64,000 nucleotides of DNA, from contig DATMGK010000004.1 in the NCBI GenBank assembly GCA_035555595.1, positions 23,750-87,749 of the forward strand. The letters run 5' to 3'. This document shows positions 17,586-26,154 of the stretch, one piece after another (position 1 is the first letter of the stretch; each line of letters opens with the position of its first letter). A program made the position numbers and the translations under genes. The notes below the pieces were generated by a model. It was not told where the DNA came from and did not search any database. It was given only the letters and a program-made list of their open reading frames with translations. This stretch comes from Croceibacterium_A sp035555595. Lineage in GTDB: Bacteria > Pseudomonadota > Alphaproteobacteria > Sphingomonadales > Sphingomonadaceae.

Positions 17586-18593
17586 ATGGCCAAACCCGTT
17601 CCCGTCCTCGTTACCGGCGGCGCCGGTTATATCGGCAGTCACGCCGTCCTTGCTCTGCTGGATCAGGGCTGGCCCGTGGCGGTGATCGATAACCTGACCA
17701 CCGGTTTCCGCTTCGCCGTGCCAGATGAAGTGCCCTTTTATCCGGGTGACATCGAAGACGGCGACCTGCTGGCCCGAATCTTCGAAGAACAGGGCACGCA
17801 GGCGGTGATGCATTTCGCCGGGTCCATCGTGGTGCCGGAATCGGTCGAACAACCGCTCAAATATTATCACAACAACACGGTGCGCAGTCGTGCGCTGATC
17901 GAAGCTGCGGTAACCGCACGGGTGCCGCACTTCATCTTTTCCAGCACCGCGGCCACTTACGGCATGGCGGATGTTCCCGCAGTTAGCGAGGATACGCCGC
18001 AGCGGCCGATCAACCCCTATGGCTGGTCGAAGCTGATGACGGAACAGATGCTGGCAGACACCGCCGTCGCCCATGCGTTCAATTATTGCGCCTTGCGCTA
18101 TTTCAACGTGGCCGGGGCTGATCCTCGTGCCCGTGCCGGACAGTCGACCGCCGGGGCGACTCACCTGATCAAGATCGCGGTGGAGGCGGCGCTGGGCAAG
18201 CGTGACCGCGTGATGATCTATGGCACGGACTACGACACGCCGGATGGGACCGGGGTGCGCGATTACATCCATGTCTCGGATCTCGCCGCCGCGCACGTCC
18301 TCGCGCTGGAGGCGCTGATCGACCAGCCGGACCGTTCGCTGACGATGAACTGCGGTTACGGGCGCGGTTTTTCGGTGCTGGAAGTGCTTGATGCCGTCGA
18401 TCGGGTAACGAACATGAGGCTCGTGCGTGAGATTGCGCCGCGCCGCGCGGGCGATGCCGCCGCGCTGATTTCCGATCCGTCACGCATCAAGGAAACACTG
18501 CCCTGGCAGCCGCAGCACGCCGATCTGGAAGAGATCGTTGCGCACGCGCTGGCATGGGAACGCAAGCTGGGCGAGATTCGCGGCGATGCTTGA
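17586..18593 (+). CDS. galE: UDP-glucose 4-epimerase
   Basis: 335 aa from MAKPVPVLV, the first residues of the Rossmann fold (TGGAGYIGS, about 11-19); the frame is open upstream to 17523. The catalytic YxxxK is in NPYGWSK and the Ser/Thr is in FSSTAATYG, as in the extended short-chain dehydrogenase epimerases. It interconverts UDP-glucose and UDP-galactose for polysaccharide and LPS synthesis. The nearby glycosyltransferase/GH130 pair is 14 kb away, so no direct link is implied. An intrinsic terminator follows. Confidence 0.93.
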   Translation: MAKPVPVLVTGGAGYIGSHAVLALLDQGWPVAVIDNLTTGFRFAVPDEVPFYPGDIEDGDLLARIFEEQGTQAVMHFAGSIVVPESVEQPLKYYHNNTVRSRALIEAAVTARVPHFIFSSTAATYGMADVPAVSEDTPQRPINPYGWSKLMTEQMLADTAVAHAFNYCALRYFNVAGADPRARAGQSTAGATHLIKIAVEAALGKRDRVMIYGTDYDTPDGTGVRDYIHVSDLAAAHVLALEALIDQPDRSLTMNCGYGRGFSVLEVLDAVDRVTNMRLVREIAPRRAGDAAALISDPSRIKETLPWQPQHADLEEIVAHALAWERKLGEIRGDA

Positions 18594-18635
18594 CTTGGCG
18601 GCCCACGCCGCATAGGGCCCCACCCGTGATTTTCG

Positions 18636-18667
18636 GCACCGGGGGCCACCTCCGGTGCTGTATTTTT
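18636..18667 (+). terminator. Intrinsic terminator of galE
   Basis: 10-bp stem (GCACCGGGGG / CCTCCGGTGC, one G-U pair) with a 3-nt loop, followed by TGTATTTTTT. It is directly upstream of rpmJ. Confidence 0.8.
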
Positions 18668-18681
18668 TGGAAGTTCAGGCC

Positions 18682-18807
18682 ATGAAGATCGTCAACAGCC
18701 TCAAGTCGCTCAAGGGTCGCCACCGGGATAACCGCGTGATTCGCCGCCGTGGGCGCACTTACGTCATCAACAAGACCAACCGCCGGTTCAAGGCGCGTCA
18801 GGGCTGA
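18682..18807 (+). CDS. rpmJ: Large ribosomal subunit protein bL36 (zinc-free form)
   Basis: 41 aa, MKIVNSLKSLKGRHRD...KTNRRFKARQG. This is the C-minus form without the zinc-binding cysteines, the usual form in alphaproteobacteria. The protein is highly basic and sits at the base of the large subunit. It has its own terminators before and after. AAGTTCAGGCC upstream gives only a weak ribosome site. Confidence 0.95.
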   Translation: MKIVNSLKSLKGRHRDNRVIRRRGRTYVINKTNRRFKARQG

Positions 18808-18849
18808 TGCCGCTCACCCCGCGGCATGTCCGCGGGCGTGGGACTTTTG

Positions 18850-18877
18850 AAGGCCTCCGTCACCACGGGGGCCTTTT
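18850..18877 (+). terminator. Intrinsic terminator of rpmJ
   Basis: 11-bp stem (AAGGCCTCCGT / ACGGGGGCCTT, one G-U pair), loop of 4-6 nt, ending in a TTTT run at 18873-18876. It touches the start codon of the next gene. Confidence 0.75.
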
Positions 18878-18879
18878 CC

Positions 18880-19509
18880 ATGTCTGACGTCATCCTATCC
18901 GGCAGGCCCACGGCGGTCGTATTCGACATCGGCCGCGTGCTCTATGACTGGAACCTGCGCTACCTGTTCGAACAGCTGATTACCGATTCGGCGCAGCTTG
19001 AATGGTTTCTTGCCAATGTCGTCACCGAACAATGGCATTTTGAAAGCGATGGCGGTCGCCCTCTGGCGGATATGCTGCCCGAACGGATGGCCAGCTTTCC
19101 CGAACATCGCGCGCTGATCGAAGCTTATTCCACGCGCTTCAATGAAACCCTGCGGCCCATGCCCGCCACCCACGAGCTTGTCCGTCGCCTCGCGGCGGAC
19201 GGTGTGCCGCTCTACGGGTTGACGAATTTCGGCGCTGAGTTCTGGGCGGGTTTCCGCCCCACGGCTCCGCTATTCGATCTGTTCGCTGATGTCGTCGTTT
19301 CCGGTCAGGAGCGTTGTGCGAAGCCCGATTCGCATATTTACGCGCTGGCAGAGGCGCGCTGGGGTCGCGTACCGGCAGACCTGTTCTTCACCGATGACAA
19401 TCCGGCCAACGTCGCCGCCGCGCAGGATAGGGGCTGGCAGGCGCACCTCTTCACCGGCGCGGATGCGTTGGAATCGCAACTGGTCGAAGCGGGATTGCTC
19501 AAGTCGTAG
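18880..19509 (+). CDS. HAD-superfamily hydrolase
   Basis: 209 aa from MSDVILSGR. HAD motif I is VVFDIGRVLYDWN (the nucleophile Asp is the FD of FDIG, with the following DxD position changed to G), motif II LYGLTNF, motif III KPDSHIY and motif IV FFTDDNPANV. This is close to YihX-like phosphatases and haloacid dehalogenase-like proteins acting on small phosphosugars or similar. The start ATG follows directly after the rpmJ terminator; an earlier ATG at 18826 would read through it and is less likely. Confidence 0.85.
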   Translation: MSDVILSGRPTAVVFDIGRVLYDWNLRYLFEQLITDSAQLEWFLANVVTEQWHFESDGGRPLADMLPERMASFPEHRALIEAYSTRFNETLRPMPATHELVRRLAADGVPLYGLTNFGAEFWAGFRPTAPLFDLFADVVVSGQERCAKPDSHIYALAEARWGRVPADLFFTDDNPANVAAAQDRGWQAHLFTGADALESQLVEAGLLKS

Positions 19510-19561
19510 GGGTTGGCGCTCGCACTGGCATTGCACGGGGTTTGCGTTACATCCTCCCGCG

Positions 19562-20014
19562 ATGGCGGATTTGCACGAGGACACGAAACGGGCGGGAAGC
19601 TGCGGCCTTTCGCCCGCTCTGGAGGTGATGGGGGAACGCTGGTCGTTCCTGATCCTGCGGGCTGCCTTCCACGGCGTAATCCATTTCGAAGAGTTTTCCG
19701 CCGAACTGGGCATCGCCCGCAACATCCTCTCCAACCGTCTTGCGCGTCTGGTCGGACATGGCGTTCTGGAGCGGAAGCGTTGCACGGATGATCGGCGCAA
19801 AGTCGAATATCGTCTGACGGATAAGGGCTGCGATTTGCTGCCCGCCATGCTCGCGCTGCGCCAGTGGGGTGAAAAACATACCATGCGGGTGCCGGCGAAT
19901 CCGGTGCTGGTCGATTCGCGGGATCGGCTGGCAATCGCCCCGATTCGCATCCGTGCCGCCGATGGGCGTGAACTGGGCTGGCGCGATCTCGCCTGGGAGG
20001 ACCGCACCGACTGA
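19562..20014 (+). CDS. HxlR-family transcriptional regulator
   Basis: 150 aa from MADLHEDTK. The HxlR winged helix has CGLSPALEVMGERWSFLILR, FEEFSAELGIARNILSNRL as the helix-turn-helix and ERKRCTDDRRKVEYRLTDKG as the wing. HxlR proteins are small dimeric activators or repressors, often controlling the neighbouring gene. The start lies 52 bp after the HAD gene, which may be its partner or target. Ligand unknown. Confidence 0.85.
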   Translation: MADLHEDTKRAGSCGLSPALEVMGERWSFLILRAAFHGVIHFEEFSAELGIARNILSNRLARLVGHGVLERKRCTDDRRKVEYRLTDKGCDLLPAMLALRQWGEKHTMRVPANPVLVDSRDRLAIAPIRIRAADGRELGWRDLAWEDRTD

Positions 20015-20124
20015 TCGGGGCCACAGTCTCCACCCGCACCACGCCATTGAGCATGGTCAAAGCCCCTTCGCTTTCCAGCCACGATGACGGCGTTTCAAGC
20101 CGCGATGCGTTGGAGAGAGAGAGA

Positions 20125-20610
20125 ATGATACGCAAACCATATCTGGCAATGGCGCCTGTGATCCTGCTGGCAGCCTGCGGTACGGGGGCAGACCCGGAAG
20201 ATACCCTGGAAACCGTGCGCCTCACGGAAAAGGCGCAGCTTGATGCCATCGCGGCCGATGATGCCGATGGCGTGATGCGCCATTATGAGGACGATACAGA
20301 GCTGGTCCTCCCCGGTGCTTCTCCCGCAAAGGGCCCGGAGGCGATCCGTCCCGCGATAGAGGCTTTGCTGGCCGATCCGGGCCTGACGATGGAACTGGAA
20401 CCCGGCGCCGGCTGGGCGGCCAGCAGCGGTGACATGGCGGTGACCAATTCAACCATCCGCTACACAACCGGTGCCGGACAGGGCGGAGGCCAGGCAACTA
20501 TCCCCGTCGCCAATCAGAAGGTCTGGCGCAGGGCCAGCGGCGCGACATGGAAGATCGTTGCCGATCACAACACCGTGCTGCCGGGAACGGAAGTGGCCCT
20601 GGCGGAATGA
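20125..20610 (+). CDS. SnoaL/DUF4440-like lipoprotein
   Basis: 161 aa from MIRKPYLAM. A lipobox LLAACG gives a Cys near residue 16. The body, EDTLETVRLTEKAQLDAIAADDADGVMRHYEDD, has the NTF2-like/DUF4440 pattern, a cone-shaped fold used by polyketide cyclases, isomerases and binding proteins, ending KVWRRASGATWKIVADHN. A catalytic function is not evident. Convergent with comM (3 bp apart). Confidence 0.72.
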   Translation: MIRKPYLAMAPVILLAACGTGADPEDTLETVRLTEKAQLDAIAADDADGVMRHYEDDTELVLPGASPAKGPEAIRPAIEALLADPGLTMELEPGAGWAASSGDMAVTNSTIRYTTGAGQGGGQATIPVANQKVWRRASGATWKIVADHNTVLPGTEVALAE

Positions 20611-20613
20611 CCT

Positions 20614-22110
20614 TCAGGCCCGAGGCGCTATTCGGCGATAGCTGAGCGCCTCTGCTACATGGATTCGCCCGACCTCGTCTGCATTGGCGAGGTCGGCGAT
20701 CGTGCGGGCGACCCGCAGCATCCGGGTGTAGCTGCGTGCGGAAAGGCGCATCGCCTCCGCCGCCTGCAACATCAGCTGGCGGCCCCCCTCGTCCGGAGTG
20801 GCGTGCTGTTCCAACAGATCGCCATCCAGTTCCGCGTTGGAACGGACCCCCCGCGCCGATTGCCGCTGCCGGGCAGCGGCGACTCGCGAGGCCACTTCCG
20901 CTGAACCTTCCGCGGGCGGTGGCAGGGCCAGATCGGCGGCGCTGACCGCCTCCACCTCCACATGCAGGTCGATACGGTCGAGCAGCGGGCCGGATACTTT
21001 CGACTGATAGTCCGCGGCGCAGCGGGGTGCGCGGCTGCATGCCAGCGCGGCGTCATCCAGATGGCCGCAGCGGCACGGGTTCATCGCCGCGACCAGTTGT
21101 ACGCGCGCCGGGAAGGTGACGTGCGCGTTGGCGCGGGCGACATCGACCTTGCCGGTTTCCAGCGGTTGGCGCAGCGAATCGAGCACCGCGCGCTGGAATT
21201 CCGGCAGTTCATCCAGAAACAGCACGCCCAGATGCGCCAGGCTGACTTCGCCCGGTCGCACGCGCAGCCCGCCGCCCGTCAGGGCCGCCATGCTGGCCGA
21301 ATGGTGCGGAGCGCGGAACGGGCGGTTGCGGCTGATTCGGCCGCCTTCCAGCGTCCCGGAAACAGAGGCGACCATTGATACTTCCAGCGCTTCGGCCGGT
21401 GTCAGTTCGGGAAGGATTCCGGGCAGGCAGCTGGCCAGCAGGCTCTTGCCCGCGCCTGGCGGGCCGACCATCAGCAGGTTGTGCCCTCCGGCGGCTGCGA
21501 TCTCCAGCGCGCGTTTGGCGATTTCCTGCCCTTTCACCCGCTTCAGGTCTGGCCCGTGGTCGGGCAGTTCGATCTCGCCCGGAACCGGATCGGCCAGCCG
21601 CTGGGTGCCTTTGAGGTGGTTCAGCAGACTGACCAGATCAGGTGCCGCGATTACCGGAACGCCGCTGGCCCACCGTGCCTCTGATCCTTGTGCGGCGGGG
21701 CAGATCAACCCCTTGTCCTGCTCGTTGGCGTGGATTGCGGCCAGCAGTACGCCGGGCGAGGGAGCGATTCGCCCGTCCAGCGCCAGCTCGCCCACTGCCA
21801 CCCAGTCCGCCAGTTGCTCCGCATCGGTCACGCCCATCGCCGCCAGCAGAGCCAACGCGATCGGCAGGTCATAGTGGCTGCCCTCTTTCGGCAGGTCAGC
21901 GGGCGAAAGGTTGATGGTGATCCGCTTGGGCGGCAGCGCCAGCCCCATTGCGGCCAGCGCGGAATGCACGCGTTCGCGGCTTTCGCCCACGGCCTTGTCG
22001 GGCAGGCCGACCACATTGAATTTCGGCAAGCCGGGCGCGATCTGGCATTGCACCTCAACCGCGCGCGCTTCCAGGCCCAGATAGGCCACCGTCGATATCA
22101 GTGCGACCAC
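20614..22110 (-). CDS. comM: YifB/ComM family AAA+ ATPase (Mg chelatase-like)
   Basis: 498 aa with GTG start (MVALISTVAYLGL). An N-terminal Lon-protease-like domain (about 1-170) is followed by an AAA+ domain with Walker A GPPGAGKS, Walker B VLFLDELPEF and a C-terminal segment with the conserved CRCGH. ComM is a hexameric helicase that promotes branch migration during natural transformation. The family is often annotated as magnesium chelatase-like. Divergent from rpmH. Confidence 0.93.
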   Translation of the reverse strand: MVALISTVAYLGLEARAVEVQCQIAPGLPKFNVVGLPDKAVGESRERVHSALAAMGLALPPKRITINLSPADLPKEGSHYDLPIALALLAAMGVTDAEQLADWVAVGELALDGRIAPSPGVLLAAIHANEQDKGLICPAAQGSEARWASGVPVIAAPDLVSLLNHLKGTQRLADPVPGEIELPDHGPDLKRVKGQEIAKRALEIAAAGGHNLLMVGPPGAGKSLLASCLPGILPELTPAEALEVSMVASVSGTLEGGRISRNRPFRAPHHSASMAALTGGGLRVRPGEVSLAHLGVLFLDELPEFQRAVLDSLRQPLETGKVDVARANAHVTFPARVQLVAAMNPCRCGHLDDAALACSRAPRCAADYQSKVSGPLLDRIDLHVEVEAVSAADLALPPPAEGSAEVASRVAAARQRQSARGVRSNAELDGDLLEQHATPDEGGRQLMLQAAEAMRLSARSYTRMLRVARTIADLANADEVGRIHVAEALSYRRIAPRA

Positions 22111-22240
22111 TGTTTCCCCCGTCCGCGCGGCGTGATAACGGCGTCGCCACGCATGTCGAGACGCGATTTGGGTCCATTTGTGTGATCTATGCAGATGGCG
22201 GCTGGCGGGTTGACTTCACGTCTGCGCTGGCCTAGCTGCC

Positions 22241-22276
22241 CGGCCACGGTAGGCCGCCCGGATGGCGGCCGTTTTT
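22241..22276 (+). promoter_or_regulatory. Two mutually exclusive hairpins upstream of rpmH (attenuator-like)
   Basis: Hairpin 1 pairs CGGCC (22241-22245) with GGCCG (22252-22256). Hairpin 2 pairs GGCCGCC (22252-22258) with GGCGGCC (22264-22270), followed by GTTTTT, which is a canonical terminator. Because they share the GGCCG segment, only one can form. This looks like transcription attenuation in the rpmH-rnpA leader. A possible promoter is TTGACT at 22210 with TAGCTG at 22233 (17-bp spacing). Confidence 0.5.
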
Positions 22277-22297
22277 CGTTGATTCAGGACTAAAACG

Positions 22298-22432
22298 ATG
22301 AAGCGCACTTTCCAGCCGAGCAACCTCGTCCGCGCGCGCCGGCACGGGTTCTTTGCCCGCAAGGCTACTCCGGGTGGCCGCAAGATTCTTCGTGCCCGCC
22401 GTGCGCGTGGCCGCAAGAAGCTCTGCGCCTGA
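22298..22432 (+). CDS. rpmH: Large ribosomal subunit protein bL34
   Basis: 44 aa, MKRTFQPSNLVRARRHGFFARK...RGRKKLCA, fully conserved bL34 apart from the alphaproteobacterial ending. Start ATG at 22298 is 38 bp after the possible attenuator. It begins the rpmH-rnpA-yidD-yidC-engB cluster. Confidence 0.97.
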   Translation: MKRTFQPSNLVRARRHGFFARKATPGGRKILRARRARGRKKLCA

Positions 22433-22817
22433 GCTGGCGGATAATTCTTCCGTAATCGCGGTCATTAAACGCCGCGCTGATTTCCTTGCCGCCAACCGGG
22501 GCCTGCGCGTGGCGCGCCCCGGTTTTGTGCTGTTGGCCCGGCCCAACGGCGGGCTGGGCAAGCGCTTTGGCATCACCGTAACCAAGAAGATCGGCAACGC
22601 GGTCGTCCGCAATCGGATGAAGCGCCGGTTCCGGGAACTGCTGCGCGCCGCATTGCCCGGCGAAGGGCTGCCCGATCACGACCATGTCCTGATTGGCCGG
22701 GAAGGCGGTGTTGAGCGTGATTTCGTCCGCCTGCGTGAAGAACTCTCCGTCGCTCTCGCCCGCGCGGCAGAGGGGAAGGGCGATCCACCCCGGCGCCGGG
22801 GCGGTCCGCGCAAATGA
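22407..22817 (+). CDS. rnpA: RNase P protein component (start uncertain)
   Basis: The RnpA core is clear: KRRADFLAANRGLRV (N-terminal strand), then ITVTKKIGNAVVRNRMKRRFREL, the conserved RNR-box helix that binds RNase P RNA. It trims 5' leaders of pre-tRNA together with the catalytic RNA. Between the rpmH stop (22432) and the core there is no ATG, GTG or TTG in frame, only CTG (22434) and ATT. GTG codons at 22374, 22392, 22401 and 22407 lie in frame inside rpmH, so the start probably overlaps rpmH. I used 22407 as a placeholder. The last codons overlap yidD (ATGA). Confidence 0.85.
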   Translation: MAARSSAPELADNSSVIAVIKRRADFLAANRGLRVARPGFVLLARPNGGLGKRFGITVTKKIGNAVVRNRMKRRFRELLRAALPGEGLPDHDHVLIGREGGVERDFVRLREELSVALARAAEGKGDPPRRRGGPRK

Positions 22818-23023
22818 AGCGCCTGCTGATCCTCGTTGCGCGCGGCTGGCAACTTGGCCCTTCGCGCATTCTACCCCCCTCATGCCGCTATCAGCCCTCG
22901 TGCAGCCAATATGCGATAGAGGCGCTGGAACGGCATGGCGCGATCAAGGGTGGATGGATGGCCGCCAAGCGGCTAATGCGCTGCCACCCGTGGGGGGGAC
23001 ATGGCTATGACCCGGTGCCCTAG
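22814..23023 (+). CDS. yidD: Membrane protein insertion efficiency factor YidD
   Basis: 69 aa, with CRYQPSCSQYAIEALERHG and the RCHPWGGHGYDPVP tail that define YidD. This small, membrane-associated helper aids YidC-dependent insertion. The ATG overlaps the rnpA stop by 4 nt, and yidC follows 48 bp downstream. Confidence 0.96.
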   Translation: MKRLLILVARGWQLGPSRILPPSCRYQPSCSQYAIEALERHGAIKGGWMAAKRLMRCHPWGGHGYDPVP

Positions 23024-23071
23024 GGTCGCATTCCTGACCGGGGCGGCGGAAATCTCACTTAGGATCGAATC

Positions 23072-24844
23072 TTGACCAATCAGCGCAACCTCATCGTCGC
23101 CGTCGTGCTGAGCCTTGCCTTGTTGCTCGGCTTCGACTTCGTGATGGGCCGGTTCTATCCGCAGACCACACCTTCGCCGACGGCTGCGTCCGCACCCGCC
23201 GATGCGTCCCGCAACAGCAGTGGCGCTCCCGCCACGCGTGACGGCGGCCTGACCGATCCGGCAGACGTTGCGGAAGAAGCGCGCGATCTGGAAACCACGC
23301 TCGCCGCGCCTGACCGTGTGCGAATCGAGGCGCCAGAAGTCGCCGGTTCGATCAATCCCATCGGTGCGCGCGTGGACGATATCGTGCTCAAGACGCATCG
23401 CCAGACGGTGGACAAGGACAGCGGCCCCGTGCGCCTGTTCTCGCCGTCCGGCACGCCCGCGCAGCAGTTCGCTCAGTTCGGCTGGGTGGGTGAAGGCGTG
23501 AAGCTGCCCGATGCGAACACACCGTGGCAGGTCGAGGGCGGCCCGCTGGCCCCCGACGCGCCGGTCACGCTGACGTGGGATAATGGAGAAGGGCAGCGCT
23601 TCACCCTTCGCTTCACGATCGACGAATTCTATATGCTCACCGTTGAACAGACGGTGGCCAACACCGGCGTCGGCCCGGTCGTCGTGCGCCCCTATGCCTT
23701 CCTCAGCCGCACCAGCCGCACGGCCAGCCCGGATACATGGAGCGTCCATTCCGGCCCGATCGGGGATTTTGCCGGCTCGGTCGATTTCAGCACCGATTAT
23801 GACGATATTGACGAGACCGGCACCGTGACGCCCGCCGGGGCGACGCGCTGGATCGGCTATACCGACATCTACTGGCTTTCCGCGCTCGTCCCGCAACAGG
23901 GTGCGCGAGTGGAAGGCACATTTCGCGCGCTGGGCAGCAATACCTACCGGGCGGACCTGATCTACGATCCGATCACGATCGGCGCGGGCAAGCAGGTCAC
24001 GCGCAGCACGCGGCTGTTCGCCGGGGCCAAGGAAAGCAAAGTCCTCGACCATTACGAGGACGGCGGTGTCGACAACTTCGGCCTGGCGATCGACTGGGGC
24101 TGGTTCCGCTGGCTGATGTATCCGATCTTCTGGCTGCTGCGCGAACTCTATGCGCTCACGCACAACTTCGGCGTGGCCATCATCCTGCTGACGGTCGTGG
24201 TCCGGGCGCTGATGTTCCCCATCGCGCAGAAGCAATTCGCCTCGATGGCGCAGATGCGCGCCGTGCAGCCGAAGATGAAGGCGCTGCAGGAACGGCACAA
24301 GGACGACAAGCCGCGCCTGCAACAGGAAATGGCGAAGCTGTATAAGGACGAGAAGGTCAATCCGCTGGCCGGGTGCCTGCCGATCTTCCTGCAGATCCCG
24401 ATCTTCTTCGCCCTCTACAAGACGCTGCTGGTGGCGATCGAGATGCGCCACAAGCCGTTCGTGCTGTGGATCAAGGATCTTTCGGCGCAAGACCCGCTGC
24501 ATATCCTGAACCTGTTCGGCCTGCTGCCGTTCACGCCGCCTAGCTTCCTCGGCATCGGTGTTCTGGCCGTGCTGCTGGGTGTCACGATGTGGCTGCAGTT
24601 CAAGCTGAACCCGGCCCAGATGGACCCCGTGCAGCAGCAGATGTTCATGATCATGCCGTGGGTGCTGATGTTCGTCATGGCGCCGTTCGCGGCGGGTCTG
24701 CTGATCTACTGGATCACCTCCAACGTGTTGACTCTGGCGCAGCAGAAATACCTCTATTCCAAGCATCCCCAGCTGAAGGCGATGGCGGAACAGGAAGCGG
24801 CGGATAAGGCGCGCGCGGCAGAGCGCGACAAGGCCAAGGGGTGA
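23072..24844 (+). CDS. yidC: Membrane protein insertase YidC
   Basis: 590 aa with TTG start (MTNQRNLIVAVVLSLALLLG). A first membrane helix (about 5-22) is followed by a large periplasmic P1 domain (about 55-330) and the five-helix insertase core (about 350-560: MYPIFWLLRELYALTHNFG, LAGCLPIFLQIPIFFALY, MFVMAPFAAGLLIYWITSN). YidC inserts small membrane proteins alone or with SecYEG. It is gram-negative in type (P1 domain present). The last 4 nt overlap engB. An antisense frame is open across it but is a shadow. Confidence 0.97.
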   Translation: MTNQRNLIVAVVLSLALLLGFDFVMGRFYPQTTPSPTAASAPADASRNSSGAPATRDGGLTDPADVAEEARDLETTLAAPDRVRIEAPEVAGSINPIGARVDDIVLKTHRQTVDKDSGPVRLFSPSGTPAQQFAQFGWVGEGVKLPDANTPWQVEGGPLAPDAPVTLTWDNGEGQRFTLRFTIDEFYMLTVEQTVANTGVGPVVVRPYAFLSRTSRTASPDTWSVHSGPIGDFAGSVDFSTDYDDIDETGTVTPAGATRWIGYTDIYWLSALVPQQGARVEGTFRALGSNTYRADLIYDPITIGAGKQVTRSTRLFAGAKESKVLDHYEDGGVDNFGLAIDWGWFRWLMYPIFWLLRELYALTHNFGVAIILLTVVVRALMFPIAQKQFASMAQMRAVQPKMKALQERHKDDKPRLQQEMAKLYKDEKVNPLAGCLPIFLQIPIFFALYKTLLVAIEMRHKPFVLWIKDLSAQDPLHILNLFGLLPFTPPSFLGIGVLAVLLGVTMWLQFKLNPAQMDPVQQQMFMIMPWVLMFVMAPFAAGLLIYWITSNVLTLAQQKYLYSKHPQLKAMAEQEAADKARAAERDKAKG

Positions 24845-25482
24845 GCGACGAAGCCGCCTCGCTGGAGGAGGAAGCCCGCCGCCTGTTTTCCGGGCGGGTG
24901 GACTTCCTGCTATCCGCGCCGTCGCTGAACTTCCTGCCGGAAGCCGACTATCCGGAAGTCGCGTTCGCCGGTCGGTCGAACGTGGGCAAAAGCTCGCTGA
25001 TAAACGCCGTGACGGGCCGCAAGGCGATCGCGCGCGCATCCGTCACGCCGGGCCGCACTCAGGAACTGAACTTCTTCGAAGTGGGCGATCCCACGCGTTT
25101 CCGGCTGGTAGACATGCCCGGCTATGGTTTTGCCAAGGCGCCGGTAAAGGTGGTGGAACGCTGGCGACGGCTGGTGCGGGATTTCCTGCGCGGGCGGCAA
25201 CCGCTGAAGCGCACTCTGGTGCTGATCGACAGCCGCCACGGCATCAAGCCACCAGATACTGAAATGATGAAGATGCTGGACGAGGCTGCGGTTGGTTATC
25301 GCCTTGTTCTCACCAAGGCGGACAAGGTGAAGGCGAGCGAACTGGAGGCCACGCTGAAAGGCGTTGAGGCAGAAGCGCGCAAGCATCCCGCCGCCTATCC
25401 GCTGGTGCATGTAACCAGTGCTGAAAAGGGAATGGGCATCGCTACCCTGCGCGCTGCCATCCTGGCCGACGCGCTGACCTGA
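24841..25482 (+). CDS. engB: Ribosome biogenesis GTPase EngB (YsxC/YihA)
   Basis: 213 aa with GTG start overlapping the yidC stop (GTGA). G1 GRSNVGKSS, G2 region TPGRTQELNFFEV, G3 DMPGYGFA, G4 TKADK and G5 TSAEKG are all present. This small essential GTPase is needed for large-subunit assembly. It completes the classic cluster. Confidence 0.97.
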   Translation: MSDEAASLEEEARRLFSGRVDFLLSAPSLNFLPEADYPEVAFAGRSNVGKSSLINAVTGRKAIARASVTPGRTQELNFFEVGDPTRFRLVDMPGYGFAKAPVKVVERWRRLVRDFLRGRQPLKRTLVLIDSRHGIKPPDTEMMKMLDEAAVGYRLVLTKADKVKASELEATLKGVEAEARKHPAAYPLVHVTSAEKGMGIATLRAAILADALT

Positions 25483-25502
25483 ATGGCGGGCCTGCCTGCG
25501 CG

Positions 25503-26135
25503 TCAGGCGGTCTTCAGAACGAACACCTCGTCGCCGATCTGCATCTGATCGAACAGCTTGCGGGCGAATTCCATCGGCACGCCAATGCAACCATGTGTGG
25601 CAGCCATCGCGCGCACGTCGCTGGCATGGATGGCGACAAAATCATCGGTCAGGCGCAGCATGAACGGCATTGGCGCGTCGTAAGTGCGCGAATGATAATC
25701 CGCGTCCTTCTGCAGCACGGGGAACACGCCCGCAGGAGTGGGCTTGCTGTCGGCGCCATAGAGCAGCACCGCCGTGCCGATTTCGTGCCCGCCCCGGAAT
25801 ACGGAAATGATCTGCTTGTCCAGATCGGCGCGGACCCAAACCGGGCCGTCAGGCACGCCTTCCTCGTCCCAGATGAAATCGCCGTACTTCATGGCGCTGC
25901 GCACGTTCAGCACGCTTCGCACCGTTTCTTCACGTCCGCCCGGCAGGGCGAGCGTGGGATAACGACCCTGCGGATACCACTGGCGCGCATTGGATTGAGG
26001 TGCGGTGATCTGGGGCACCGAAACCGCGGCTTCTCGCGCCGAATCCGCCCCGAACTTCGACGCAGCAAAAGCTGTCGCTGCTACAAGCACCGCACCAACG
26101 GCGGCACTCGTAATGAAGAAGCCCAGACGTTGCAT
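25503..26135 (-). CDS. L,D-transpeptidase (YkuD domain)
   Basis: 210 aa with an N-terminal signal anchor (about 5-24). The YkuD active site has the catalytic cysteine in THGCIGVP (around residue 186) with the preceding IHASDVR histidine; the segment VRADLDKQIISVFRGG (around 102-117) begins the domain. These enzymes form 3-3 cross-links in peptidoglycan or attach lipoproteins. A second, distinct L,D-transpeptidase starts at 63564. It follows the PEP-CTERM gene by 19 bp, so they may be one unit. Confidence 0.9.
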   Translation of the reverse strand: MQRLGFFITSAAVGAVLVAATAFAASKFGADSAREAAVSVPQITAPQSNARQWYPQGRYPTLALPGGREETVRSVLNVRSAMKYGDFIWDEEGVPDGPVWVRADLDKQIISVFRGGHEIGTAVLLYGADSKPTPAGVFPVLQKDADYHSRTYDAPMPFMLRLTDDFVAIHASDVRAMAATHGCIGVPMEFARKLFDQMQIGDEVFVLKTA

Positions 26136-26154
26136 GTATCGATCCCGCCGCCGA

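Noticed and set aside
22973..25039. 688-codon minus-strand frame opposite yidC
   Set aside because: Shadow frame, His/Arg-rich, no family signature; yidC on the plus strand is clear.
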